Shown here one piece after another: positions 38,201 through 51,069 of a DNA stretch of 64,000 bases. The stretch is from Anseranas semipalmata (Eukaryota; Chordata; Aves; Anseriformes; Anseranatidae), in NCBI GenBank assembly GCA_013399115.1, contig VXAA01006523.1, positions 133,993 through 197,992 of the forward strand, written 5' to 3'. Each line of letters starts with the position of its first letter. The stretch's first letter is position 1. The position numbers and the translations under genes are program-made. Under the pieces are notes generated by a model that had not been told where the DNA came from, did no database searches, and was given only the letters and a program-made list of their open reading frames with translations.

Positions 38201-40167
38201 AAACTTTTGTTTAGTATGAGCTATCTTCCACTTTCATAATAATTAAAAAATAGGTAGTTTTTAGTTGTTTACTCAGTTGCGTTACTTTTTGAGAAATTGT
38301 TTCCTTCAGGAAATGGGAGGAGAAAACAACAGAAAAGACCTACACAATGCCAAGTTAAGAGAGAAATAACTTTGATGTATAAATATTGCTTCAGGGTAAG
38401 TGAAAGAACATGATCTTCCCAATCACTTCAGTTTTTATTTGTGCCTTGAAGTTCTTAAAGGCATTTTTGAGTCAGAATAGCTTCACTACACAGGTTTGTA
38501 GGTTCTTAACAACTTTACCTGATTTATTAATGTCTTTTTGCAATTTCTCTGAAAACTTCTAGCTTCAGACTGTATAAAAATAAACCAAAACTGAAATAAA
38601 CTGAGGCAGTCAAATTTTATTATCTCTAATTGTGTTTACCTGCAACCATTACAAAATAAGTGGTTAGAGTTTAACTGTTTCTCTGAAATGTCTTGACAGC
38701 TGATGAAAGTATCCATTAGCTGTGCAAAGAGGATGTTTTAGTCTTATCTGATGTATTTAAAATACACAGTATTTACAATGTACCCAAAATATTTATGTTG
38801 TAAAGCTGAATAGATTTTTCAAATGAAAGAGTCTTAAAATCATTGTGAGCCATTAAAAAAATGTCCTCCTAAGTCTCTATAATAATCTTGTAGAATGTAA
38901 ATTGCTAGGCAGAATTACTGGCAAACCTTTGCAAGATTACCAAGGCATGTTGATGAGTCACAGAAGCAGGGGGACAGGAGGGATTTAAAAACAATTTAGA
39001 CAATTCTCTGTCAAGAATTTTTTCTCTATAGTAAATCCTGACTTTGAATCAGGTAGGATCAGAGACTGATGGTTGAAATACTACCACCGTGATAATATCA
39101 TGGTTTCAAATAGAAGTAATAACAAATGACACCAATATTATCAGGAACTTATACTGCTGCATTACCCACAATACTACCCCTGTATCTTCAGTACCATCCT
39201 GCACAGTCCTGACTAGCTACACCCTCTGTTCTCTGGACTCTATGTGCTGATTCTCCAAAATCTTTTCTTCCCTAAGTCTGGGGTTGTGCCACCTACACCA
39301 ATGACAGAGAACCAAGTTATGTCCACCGCCCATCTGGCAGGGCTTTTCTTTCTACTAGCAAAGCACAAGAGCAAACCAAAGAGAATCAGTAGAAGAAGAA
39401 GAATCAGTAGAAGACCACAGGTCTAGGGAGGGGAATGGCTGAAAGCAGAGTTTGTGCAAGGGTAAAAGGGTTTCATATCTCAGGAAGAAGACAGCAAAGA
39501 GGAAAGTCTCACCATCCTCTCTGGGCTAAAAGTTCCCTTGTGCAGTTCAGTTCTGCAGGGACAGGTCTCACCCCTCAGGCAAGAACCCACCAAGTGCAGA
39601 GCATGGGGTTGATAGGGGCAGGGGGAGATATCCATGTGTATACTTCAGACCTTAACATACAATGCTACAAAACCACATGGAACCCTCCTCAAAGTTTGAT
39701 ACTACCATAGTATTTGGTGAATATGCAACTTTCATTGATTTCGTGATGGTGAAAGAAATGGATAAATGAACTAGAAGATACCTCCAGCTCCCTTTCATTC
39801 TCTTTTCTATGTTTGGTGACTGATTTATGCAAGTGAACTAAGAAAGTCAGAAATAAAGGTCTGATCCAAGTAATGCTGAAATCCATCATTGGTTTGTATT
39901 GATGCTGGATTAGGTCAAAAAAGTGTTAAGACATCAAACTACAGATTTTATCAAATATTAAGCATCCATGGATGTTCTATAGAATCTCTGAATGGTTATA
40001 AAACATTTGCATTGGACTAGACAGAATTCCCTTCTCAATGTAAGGTTATTCAAACTCACGGCTCATAGCACAATGCTTTGTCAGCTAGGCTGCTGCCTAT
40101 TAAAGGCATGAAACAGTAGAAGAAAGGGTATCCTCCTGATTCACGCTGTTAGAGTTTTGCCACCAGC

Positions 40168-40232
40168 AAGCAGCTTTAGTTCAGTGGTTAGGATGTTTAG
40201 ACAGGAGCAGGTAAGTTCTGCTCCCAGGAGAG
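40168..40232 (+). mobile_element. tRNA-derived SINE-like arm (left, forward)
   Basis: TTTAGTTCAGTGGTTAGGAT fits the RNA polymerase III A box (TRGYnnARnnG) and a foldable D-arm. About 25 bases on, AGTTCTGCTCC resembles a B box. The pattern is that of tRNA-headed SINE fossils common in amniotes, with the anticodon part shortened. It is too degraded to be a functional tRNA. Confidence 0.45.
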
Positions 40233-40322
40233 GCGTTGTATTTTATATTAAATAGCTAATAGTTATATTAGCTAAATAGCTAATTTTATACTAAATAGCT
40301 ATTCATTTTATTTAGTGAATAA
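40233..40322. repeat. AT-rich spacer with repeated AAATAGCTA units
   Basis: Several copies of TAAATAGCTA and its near-complement lie between two oppositely oriented tRNA-like arms. Probably a degenerate tandem expansion. Confidence 0.7.
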
Positions 40323-40325
40323 AAA

Positions 40326-40405
40326 CTCCTCATGAGAAGGGATTACAACCCAGAATTTCCCCACTCCTAACTACATGGTTTAATTACAGGCTAAAGAGTT
40401 AACTA
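40326..40405 (-). mobile_element. tRNA-derived SINE-like arm (right, reverse)
   Basis: Read on the minus strand it begins AACTCTTTAGCCTGTAATTA, with an A-box-like TTTAGCCT, continues AGGAGTGGGG, and has a B-box-like GGGTTGTAATCCCTTC. This is the tRNA-SINE order. It faces the left arm, forming an inverted pair of about 240 bases overall. Confidence 0.45.
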
Positions 40406-41085
40406 ACCTTTTTCTTTCCCGTACCATCAATTTCTATTTCTTTTCAATATGAAACAACTTGTGATGTCAACTTCAAATTATTCCAAAGAATTGTACATTG
40501 TGAAGGAGTCAGTTGTTAGCACAAAATGAAATAGAACACAAATGGTTTGATTTTTGGACAAGGTAGGCAGAAAAGTGAATTTCCTGTTTAATTTTAATGT
40601 GCTTTAGCTGCTTGCTTGAAAGTGTTAGAAGTCTTCCAAAGAAAGTATTCTGAATATCTCAGAATATTCTGGCTTGCAATGTATCCCCATGTATTTTTAG
40701 GTGTGCATGAAGTATATAGGATTATTGCATCTTAAAACTGTCCACATCTTCCCTTTGCAGATTTCATTACATGAAACCATTAATTCATATCCTAGAAAAG
40801 TTCTGATTCATTGTGTTATTTCTGACTTACCAAGTTATATCTGAGGTCCTTGGGAAACAGGATTAATGGAAGCTTTTTGGCATGCTTACTAATTCACAAG
40901 ATGGAGATATTCTCAAATGCTGATTAACATGGAAAAGATTAAGCTCAATTTGGCACTCAAATGTTAAAGCAAAAATGTTCCCATACATTAAAGAATTCCT
41001 GTCTTACAACCAATCACACTATAAAGAAGAACAGCATCCTTGCATTTAGCTGCATCAGGAGGGTCAGTTAGATTAGGACTTAGTG

Positions 41086-41122
41086 AGGTTTCTGTAGAAA
41101 GACAGTGAGATTACAGAAACCT
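41086..41122. other. Perfect 11-bp stem-loop
   Basis: AGGTTTCTGTA (41086-41096) pairs perfectly with TACAGAAACCT (41112-41122) around a 15-base loop. No snoRNA boxes or extended miRNA-precursor stem are evident. Confidence 0.85.
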
Positions 41123-44100
41123 TGCTGCTCTCTGTGAATCTTGACTGCTTGCCCAATAACTTCCAAATCTCAACCAGGATTAGCTAAATTTGACAAGAGA
41201 GGTAGAGGGCTAACTGATTAAGTTGCAACAAATTTCAGGAAAATTGGAGACAGGGTAGTTGGGACACATGTTGAAGGAAAAAGAGGTAGAACTCAAACAT
41301 TATACACTCTGCATGGCAGGGCTAAACCTGCCTGGTTTTCATGTGCCTTACAAAATGCAGGCAGTTGACATAGGGAAGTTGAAAGTCACTGAAAAACAAC
41401 CAGTTGGTATAGGAACAATTTCTTTGTATACATCCTCTGAAAATTTTGGCACCTTTTGCTGATTTTAATCAAACCTAATGAAGGGGTATGGGTCTCAGAA
41501 TTAAGTTCCTGAAAATTTCAGAAAATCATTTGCCAGAGTCTCCCACCTAAGACTAATGTAGCTATACAAGTTCACTCTTCTTAGTTCAGAAGGGGAATAA
41601 GGATGTGAATTGCAGAAGTGCAGGAAAGACCCAGACTGCAACCCACATCTTCTCAGACACTGAGATCAATAAGCCCATTAGAAATAAATCTAACGTGGTT
41701 TGTCTACATTTAATAGAGCTATTTACTAATGTTTTGAGAAGTAAATTCATTTTCTTGCTGTTTGAACAATACCAGTAGTTACATACCACAGCCAAAACAG
41801 ATGTAGATGTATTTAAACTTCAGCCAATACACTTTGGCTTTGCTTAATGCATACTGCTTTGCAAATTCAGTGTCCTAGGGATAATCAATTAATTCTCAAG
41901 TACTTAAAAATAATCAAGAATAGATTCAATATTCAATGGCACTCAAATTAAAAAAAAAATGCTGTGATTTGAAGTATTAAGGTTTACAATTAGTTTAAAT
42001 TAATGCAGGAGGAGAGCAAAACAATCTGAGGTTATTAGACATTGACATGTTCTTCTAAAAACAGCTCTACTCTGAAGTTTGTGTTTCTCAGTTTCTTTTC
42101 AAACAAGCCAGGTGTACTCAGACTTAAAATAAAGTAGAGATTTCAGTTTAAGCTTCCACAAACTGATGATTTTTTGGTATTAAAGCCAACCTAAATGGAT
42201 TCTTCTAACCCAAGAAGTAAAGTTGTCAATTCGGGTAAACAGAGCAAATGCTAAGCTACTGAAAATCTCACCAAACATTTTTTCTTACAGTAAAACTGAT
42301 CCAAAATTCAATGTATCAGACAAATAGGTTGTGAAAAATGCTTCAGAGCGCAGTAATTGCCACCAACTTTGCCAAGTCACAGAACTGGAAAAATCTTCTT
42401 CTAATTTCGTGGGTTAGGCAGCAAATTGTGATTCTTCTGTTATACATACTCAGAGACAGACGTGGACAATGTGATACGGAAATGCTTACATGACTAAGGC
42501 AAAGGCCTCAATGTCTGTCAAACCTAAAAGGATCAAATACAGATAAGCAAATAATTGAACTTTCAAAATTAGTAAGAGAGAAAGGAAATGAGATGGCTTC
42601 AAATGTTCAATTTATTTAAGTTGTGCCAAAATGGTTGTTAATTTTATCATATTTTCAAAATCTGTAAATATTTTTAAATGCTTCAGACATCAACTATACT
42701 GTTATATTCATGAGGTGTCTAGTTGATATTTAAACCTTTTCTAGTAATAAAATTTACCCTCAGCTCAGTGAAGGGGCCAGAGCTGCTGAAATCTAATGCA
42801 ACGCTCACATGTCAAAACCTGGTTGTAGAGGGGTGACACTAGTGTCAGTAGATTTCCTTTACTCTTTGATACCTACCAGTTCATTTGGCATAATTTTTAA
42901 TAAAAAAGTTTTTTTAAAGCTCCTTCTATGCAACATCCTATTTTACAGAAATTGTTTCAAGAATTAAGTGTTCCCTTTCCTTCAAATTAGCCTCTTTCTA
43001 AAGTGCTTTAAATACTAACAATTCATAAACAATAATTCTGTATATTGCCAATGTTATCAAAATGCCTCATATTTCAAAAAAAAAAAAAAGCTATTCTGTC
43101 AGACTTCAGAGTTGTAGCTTATTTTGAAAGAATAAATTTGAATAAGACAAGAATTTTAAATTGTTACTTCTGAGCAAACTAAAAAGAATATTTAAATGTG
43201 TCCAGTGTTTTCATTTACAACCTGTTAGTAATAAAATACTCATATTTGGGCAACTTCACGTGAGTTACAAACAAGGAGAAGGAGCAGATTTAATTAATCA
43301 AAAGGAAGTTATTACCATGACATTACCAAGAGGATGTTCAGTAGAAAATTAAATTCAGCTTATAAATGATGTCATAAACAGCAAACCATAATTGCTCATC
43401 TTTGTTTTCTGTCAAGCAAAACTGCCAAAACTCTGTGGGTGGTACTTAATCGATTTGTGAAAAATCCTTAGACGTAACCCTACCACCTCTGCATATTCCC
43501 AAATGTTTTCCCATGCAACATTCACAGATCAGATAGAAGCAAACACTGTTTCCCAATCTCCCTTCACTTCATTATGTATAAGAATAGAATTTGAGTAAAA
43601 TGCATGCATTTATCAAGATGCCTGAGCTGTTTTATTTATAGAGAAGAAAGTTCCCTAAAGGAAAAAATACGAAAAAATACAAGTCTATGTCACTCAATTG
43701 AAAATCATTAGTCTTCAATCGTCTAAGAGCGTTGAATTCAGCAAATACACACAACAGCTTCCAAATGAATATCCTAATGATCTTATAATTAAGATGGGCT
43801 TATATGAAAAAGTGACATTGGTAAGCTTCCTAATGACTCACAACAATTGGCATGGTCTACTTTTTAAAAATAGTCCCTTAAATTTTGAACACATGGTACA
43901 TTTGCCTACTAATACTAAAACATTTCTGATACTGTGATTAAAACAACTACAAACAATTAGTCATAAGTAGGGCATTAAGCTCAAACAGACCAGCGAGCAA
44001 AGACATAACAGTGTAGTCTCCCATCTTACCAGATCTTGATTTCCTGTGTTTTTTGTTTTTTAAATCATGGAAAGTTTCTCGGGAGAAGTACTATACTATT

Positions 44101-47100
44101 GTACTAGATAACTATTGTTATCACTGCTTTTTCCTCCATCTTGTGAACCCCCCCCCTCAAACTAAAATGTTTTGCTGTGGATATGAAAAATTGAACTGTT
44201 TGGGGGATGTTTTTTTCTCTCTCTCTTTTTTTTTTTTTGTAGGCCATAATTATACACAGTTTCTACTGCTTTGAAATTGTATTTTTTCCAAAGAAGAAAT
44301 GATTCACATAAAATAGAGTTCTCTGATCTGTTAGGCACTGAGCATGCTAACTCACAATCTGTTTTATCAGTTTCTATTGCAGAAAACTTCCCTGTAGTTT
44401 CAGCTGATGACAGCACTCTTCATTTCCTCTCTTCTCTTGCACGCTGAATGAATCAGCATTATGCACGGCAAAATCCTGCCATGTGCCAAAGTGCAGTTTT
44501 CTGCCCCTTGTTAACTGATGAGGTTGTTCTGGTGTATTTTATTTGCAAACTTTAATTGAAGTTTTGCATTCAAGCAATAACATACAGATAAACTATGCAG
44601 AGTGTCTTGAAAAAGTTCAACCAAACACTTCAGTTTGAGCAGAACACTTTCAGAACAACTCAAAATGCAGAATTTCACATTTCGTTCAGTCTTTCATAGC
44701 TTCTTACACATCTTAGTCTTCTCTAGTTCTTAAAAGAATGTCCAAGCTAAATGTACCCAAACATTTAAATTGAAAATACTTATTGTAAATGCACCTCATC
44801 CAATCTGGCAAGAATACATTCAGTCTCCTCCTCTCTCCCACAAGTATTATCACTGCTGATAGTACATACTTTAAAGTAAAACCCAACCACGATTGCCAGT
44901 CGGGATACAAATGCACAGCCAACAAACCAAGCAAGACTATTCAACTATATTCCTCAGCAAAACACACATTTTCACCAACAGCAGTTTCTTAGTCGTGCAA
45001 ACAACAAAGTCAACCTGAAGCTATCTGAGTTTATAGAGGTCAAGAGGTCAATACAGTACAATAAAAACTAGGTGCTAAGTTGTTTTTAAAAATATCAATG
45101 CAAAATTAACTGAAATCCTGATGCCCATACAGCTATGATCTGATGAATCAGATTTATTTATTTCTACCAGGATTACAGCTATGTTAAATTTAGCATTGCT
45201 GTGACAGCATAAAATACTAAACATTTCTGTTCACAGGCACATCTGAAGAGAAGGTTTTATGTAAAGAAATCATATTGTACTTTACAAGTGTTCTTTCAAA
45301 TACATATTGAGAAACTGGCTATGTTGTTTTGCTCTGTCAGCTTTTTCCCAGAAGTTTTATTTGCCATTGTTGCTGGTCTGAGAAAACACTGAAGAACTGT
45401 ACACATCCAATGTACTGAATATTTTCCAATTCCACATGTACAGAATCTAGTACACAACAATTTGTTCCATATTCCTTTCTTGTCAAGAGAACATGGAAAA
45501 AGAACAAAAACCAAGGCTTGTTTTCTCTAAGAAATATAAATATTAATTAAAATTGCCCAACAAAAATCATAGCAGTCCATAAATATTTGGGCACATCCAT
45601 CTAGAAACAAACAATATTTCTCTGATAGTTTTCTAAACTCTTAGATTACCAGTAATACCTAAGCTTTACTTAAAGACAGAAAAAGTTATTTTCTGAGTTT
45701 GCTCATATTCTGCAATTGATGTTAATTTCTAAGGTCAGAAGTTCCCCACACAGTCAGAGTCTGATCGAGTAAAGGGACTCACAAAAACTGAATAGCTATG
45801 CTCTGTTTTCCCTGGATTTGGATAAACCTAACCCTTAAAATGAAATACTCACAGTACCTAAGTACAGTAGCTATGCAGTTTGCAAAGAAGAGAACCACGA
45901 CCCTTTAAACACGGTCTAATCAAAACACTTGTTTACTAGCGTTTAGAGGAAACTGAGGATTTCCCCCCATAAAACAAGCAATACTGCTGAAAAATAATAA
46001 TAATAAAAAATAACGAACATCCTATACAAACTAGAGACAGAAATCATTAAAGGTTCAATTTCCAAAGGCGAGAAACTCCCTGCCAAGAAGTCAATTCTAA
46101 ACATAACAGTTCAGGAAGACCATATTCAAACACTTTTATAAATTATAAAAATACTTACACCACAGGGACTGGAAATAACAATATGTATCCTATGGCATAA
46201 AGGTAAAGGATGGTAATAAATGATCTTCAGTGTATCTTCAGCTTCAGCAGGAAGCTTTGTAAAACTGAGGACAGATAATCTGAAACCACAGAAACATTTC
46301 CACTAATCACAACTACAAAATAAAATGGCCAATTTTAATTTAAGCAAATTACTTTGGACTACATATGTGCACATCTAAGGGAACATCCTATAGATAAAAT
46401 CAATGCTGAAGTTTCAAGCGATGACTTGTTTTTACCCATATAGAATGTTAATAAAAACATTAAATACTCTGCTTGAACTTCTTATCCATACTAGGGCAGG
46501 GAAAAGTTGAAGGAAGGCAGGAGGAATATTTGTAACAGAAACTGGAAACATGAAATAGATATTAGAAATGAAATAATGAAGTCAGAGGAATAACCCTATA
46601 TGGACAAGGCCTCTTTCTAATACTATAAATAGAATATTCTGCTATATTTGATCCTACAAATGCTAATGAATAAAAACAGATCTAAAAAAACCTAGAACTT
46701 TTCATGTAGCATGTGGTTAAACTCCCTATACTTGGTTTAGCAGATTGTGGGGGGGTCACAGAGGGCAAATACATGGAGGGAGGGAGGCAGCGTTACTTTA
46801 GAGTGCGAGTGAGAGCACAGCAGCTTCATCAGGAGAAATAATTAATTCTCAGAGAAATGATGGCTGTGCTTCTGGATTGCCTGCTTATTACTTCTTCTCG
46901 TCTCTTCCCCCTACTTAAGAAACTAACTAAAAGACTCTGCTTTAGACCAACAGCTAGCTAAATAAATTTAACTGAACTTTATAAAGAAACAATAGGTGGT
47001 AACAGTATGATTTATTGTGCAGAGTCTTAAAAAAAAATGTGCTAGCACTTCATCCATCTCATTCAAATGGCTGGCAAAGTTGCCTATTATATTAATTGGC

Positions 47101-49741
47101 ATTGTTCAAAACGAATTTACAATAAAAAGAGGTCGTTCAACAAATCCAAAGGAAGGAATTTCTCCACTTGAAGGCACATATACTCGTAGGAAAACCAAAC
47201 CAAAGTCATTTTTCTTAACTTTAATTTCTCAGACTAAGACAAATACTTTACAATACGTAATTGATTTCTCTTAGATAAGCGTTTGTTCTACTTAACCTGT
47301 TTGGGCAAAACTAATCTTGATCAAGTTACACTGTAATTAAATGAGAAGAGCTAAAGGAACACACATCTATCTTAAACTCCACCTATCAGTAAGAACAAAC
47401 AAAAGATTACTGAAGAGAAAATCCTAAAAGACAGATTGTGCCAGGACAAGAAGGATTGAAGGACGTGTATAACCTCCTCCTAAACCTTGCAGAAAGCTGA
47501 GAAGAACTGAAGTCCTTGTGCTCCGGTCTCAACAGACGAGGGGTTTGGTGCTTCACATGAGTGGGAGGCTGTTGCACAGGAGAACCAGAACAGAGCAATC
47601 TATGCTGCAGGGTTTCTCTTCATCTATATGTACATATATATATATGTATTACATTATCAGAGCCCATAGTGTAGAAGAAGCATAATGATACTGAAGATCT
47701 TTTGGCCAACCCATATACAAGTATATACGTATACAAGCATATAAACATGCATGCGTACATACAACCTTCTTCCAAAGCTATATGCAAAGCCAACGAAAGC
47801 TCTTTTCTGTTGGCACAGCTGCACCTGTATCAATGGTTTTGGTCAGTATAACAGTATCAGTGATATAGTGTGATTTTTGGGGGTACTTCATGTCAACATA
47901 ACTTATGTCAACAAAACTTCGTTGCACAGAGAAACCTAGCTTGCATCCCAGTAGGGGATGATAGGATATGCAGAGTGTCTGTGCAGAAAGATTTCACAGA
48001 CAAATCTTCTATTGTTCACTGAGATCTGTCAGCTTTGACTTCCCTTCAGAGTAGGGGTAGCAACAGGAGGGTATACCACTTGACCTGTGGCTGTCGACAA
48101 TACCACTATGTTTTTACTCCTGCTTCTATGGAGCAAACAATTTCCTCCAATTCAAATTATTTACAAGAAAATGTCAAGGAGTAAAAAGCATTAGAAACTC
48201 AGTTACCAATCCAGCACAGTAGAGTACAAAGTTAAGTCCAACAGTGCCAGCACAATTGCTTGAAGACTTTGCCAAAGAGCCAGATGCTACTATTAGAAAA
48301 AAGATGCACAGTATTTCACAGCTTGAAATTTCAATCCCCGGACTATAGCTAGGAAAAAAATCTTTTACTATGTAATGAAGGAACAATGTTTTATTAATTA
48401 TTAGTTTTAGCTAATAAAATATCACACTTATAAGAGATGATGAAGAAAAGTTTGATGAGGACATCAAATACTTTAACAATTGTGTCACAGAAAACTCCCA
48501 TACGGATATAACAAAGCTTGAAAATCTTCTGTAAAAAGTTGAATTTACGTGCTTTTGTTAGGTTTCAATTAATACCTAGAGAAAGAAATAAATGTCTACA
48601 CTGATCTATTTTATTGCTCAGCATTATTAACAGGCTGAAATTTTGGACAAGTTGTACAGTTTGTCCAGGTAGAAACAATGCTCAGCACCGCTGAGTTTAG
48701 TTCAGAGGTAGGATTTTAAAAAATTGCTTTAGTAGCACTAGCATAACTTTGCTCTTATGTAAGTCAGTTGAATTTTACAGTTTACTGTATAGGAAACAAT
48801 ATGCAGAAAGCTTTTGAGAATTGCATACAAACATGCAAGAAATGTTAACTTTGGAGTGGTCTGATATGCCCGTTTTACACTTGAAATATCATTTATTTTA
48901 ATTAGTATTCTGTTACAAACTTCTGTCAAAATACACACATTGTTTAACACCAATTAAAATGCTAAATGTGTTGGCACATAAGATTGGTAGGTAGATAGGT
49001 TCTGCTTGGATGTACTAAAAAGCAATTCAACAACGATAAAAATTACAGTTAAAGCATTAAGGTTGCCAATAATAGCTTGATCTTGAAATGCTCCATAATT
49101 TTCTACCATGTTTGGGCTGTGACAGTTGGAACTTTAAGAAAACCAAAATACACATCTTACTGATTTAAGAATATGTTCTGTAGTTGTGTCAGCTCATTAA
49201 AATCAAAATTCAATTTTAAAAAAAATCTTTCTGTGATAAGCTAAGAAAGTGCATTTCATTGCTCAAGGAATTCATTAGCCATCAGACTTTAAATATTCAT
49301 CTTCTCCCTATTTGTCACTTGACATTCGTATTTTAGCTCATTTCTTCCTACTTAATGTGACAAAAATTAAACTATGGGAGGTGACTAACTGAATGCATAT
49401 GATAAATGGCAACACCACTCTGACCGAATTTGCAGAGTCAGGATAGGGGGAAAGGTGGAGATAGTGACAGACTCAGTAAGTTTGAATTCCAAGTACATTT
49501 GTTATTCTTAAATTTCACAGGAACATACTATTAGAAGAGGCCTTCTTGATCACTGACTTGTCCTCAGGTACAAAATGGAGCCTGCACCTACAACTTTCTC
49601 ATGGAACAATCTCTTATTTTGGAACCAACATCTCACGTGATTTTTTTTTTTTTTAATTTAAAAAAGCCAGAATGCAAATACATTGAGAGAGGACAAAATG
49701 TGGTTTATACAGATTATGTTCCAATGATGAAAATGAAAAAA

Positions 49742-49760
49742 ATATATATATATATATATG
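49742..49760. repeat. (TA)n microsatellite
   Basis: About nine TA units. Confidence 0.9.
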
Positions 49761-50194
49761 AAAATATAAAACCTTCCCACTTCTGCCTCAACAGATATTC
49801 TTAATATCACAAATGTCACATCCATAATTACTGACTTTTGTTAAAATAAATATGGATAAACTATACTGAAAATAACAAAAGTAGTCAGCTAAAACTTAGG
49901 GGGTTGTTCTCCACTTATATAAATGATGCTGGGAGAAAGCCAAAATGCAGAACTCTGAGCCAATAAGAAGGGTGAAGAAAAAAAGGAATGACTTTACAAA
50001 ATGCTGCCCCCTATTTCTCAGTTCTTTGTGTGGGAATGTCTTAAAGATTAAGATCCTGATTCATATTATTACTGACGTGAAATAGATGGCATCTTTGCAA
50101 TCAGCTTGTCCTTCCTGACAACTGAAATGAAGAAAAAAAAAAATAGTACAAACTCCGGTCTCTTTCAGCAGCAAAATCTTATAAGGTAAACAGT

Positions 50195-50623
50195 TTGAGG
50201 AAGCTCTGCCTCATGGTTCTTACAGGATCCCTTTGCCACAGAGCTGCAGAAAGGCAGTCAGCAAATACAGCAGAAGAGAAGCAACCTGGTCTAGTGTCCA
50301 CGCAAACTCACAACTTTGTGTTCCAAATCCAATCACTCTCACATCTTATTACTCTTTCTTGGCGTAAGAGAGAACTCCACTTATTGAAACTTACAGTTTC
50401 CATTCTCTGTAGTGATGCATATGCAACTGGAAGAGTCGAGGTACTACAAGAAGACACACAATTCACAAGGAACATGAATCGTTCAGCAAGGTGTAGCATC
50501 CTTTGCACAGAATACGTTCTGATGAACAGGGTCACTGTGAATTGGCACATCTTTCTTCATTTAATGTATATAAGTGGAAAATAATAAAGTAATTTGTGAT
50601 TTTTCAAAAAAAAAAAAAAAAAA
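50195..50623 (+). other. Poly(A)-tailed segment, possible retrocopy or antisense RNA 3' end
   Basis: AATAAA at 50583-50588 is followed 17 bases later by an uninterrupted run of 18 A (50606-50623), the arrangement of a polyadenylated RNA copied into DNA. A 129-codon frame (50195-50584) ends just before the signal but matches no protein I know. I found no convincing target-site duplication (the base sequence after the tail starts GCATAGCAGCAGG). Processed retrocopies are uncommon in birds because CR1 does not use poly(A). A chance A run next to a chance hexamer is a real alternative. Confidence 0.2.
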
Positions 50624-50682
50624 GCATAGCAGCAGGGGCAATAAAATACATACACAAAGAAACATCCCCTTATAATGTAAAG

Positions 50683-50940
50683 ATCACAGAATCATAGAAT
50701 GGCTTGGGTTGGAAGGGACCTTAAAGATCATCTGGTTCCAACCCCCCTGCCATGGGCAGGGATGCCACCCACGAGATCAGGTTGCCCAGGGCCCCATCCA
50801 ACCTGGCCTTGAACACCTCCAGGGATGGAGTATCCACAGCTTCTCTGGGCAGCCTGTTCCAGTGCCTCACCACCCTCACAGTGAAGAATTTCCTCAGAAC
50901 ATCTAATCTAAAATTTACTCTCTTTTAGTTTAAAATCATA
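50683..50940 (-). mobile_element. CR1 LINE, 3' fragment (reverse)
   Basis: Begins ATCACAGAATCATAGAATGG and continues through GGTTGGAAGGGACCTTAAAG, then CATGGGCAGGGATGCC, GGTTGCCCAGGGCC and TGGGCAGCCTGTTCCAGTGC. This is the reverse complement of a well-preserved avian CR1 3' end, with the ORF2 end and 3' UTR. It is the least diverged element in the window. About 255 bases remain. Confidence 0.95.
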
Positions 50941-50980
50941 TATAAAGTCTCTCTATATATAGACTTTCATATATGCATTT

Positions 50981-50997
50981 TATATATATATATATAA
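50981..50997. repeat. (TA)n microsatellite beside CR1
   Basis: A short TA array within a TA/TG-rich tract extending to about 51068. Confidence 0.85.
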
Positions 50998-51068
50998 AAT
51001 TTTTGTATGTGCGTATATACATATGTATGTACCAATACACGCAGACACACACACATATATGTATATGT

Positions 51069-51069
51069 N
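51069..51069. other. Unresolved base (N)
   Basis: A single N within a TATG-rich low-complexity tract. Confidence 0.95.

Noticed and set aside
38519..38569. A 51-base minus-strand segment with a strong acceptor and CAG|GTAAAG donor, open and in phase 0 with the POC1B penultimate exon.
   Set aside because: The 17-residue translation has no counterpart in POC1B, whose linker is already fully covered by the 75-codon exon. An open frame this short is expected by chance. A cassette exon remains possible.
38640..38719. An 80-base minus-strand segment beginning LMDTFIS with plausible splice sites, superficially like the human PPVMDILS linker.
   Set aside because: Sequence on either side does not continue the POC1B similarity, the phase does not fit the best acceptor of the next exon, and the DNA match is only about 15 bases.
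40168..40232. A functional tRNA gene.
   Set aside because: The A box is good, but the anticodon arm does not fold, the acceptor stem is missing and the B box is poor.
46157..46277. A minus-strand 121-base open segment with a TTTCAG acceptor and GGT|GTAAGT donor.
   Set aside because: The translation matches no known protein and not POC1B. One open frame of 40 codons in three is not significant.
48174..48386. A minus-strand 70-codon frame with hydrophobic segments vaguely like an ABC-transporter membrane helix.
   Set aside because: No conserved motif, no neighbouring exons, and hydrophobic translations are common in AT-rich intron DNA.
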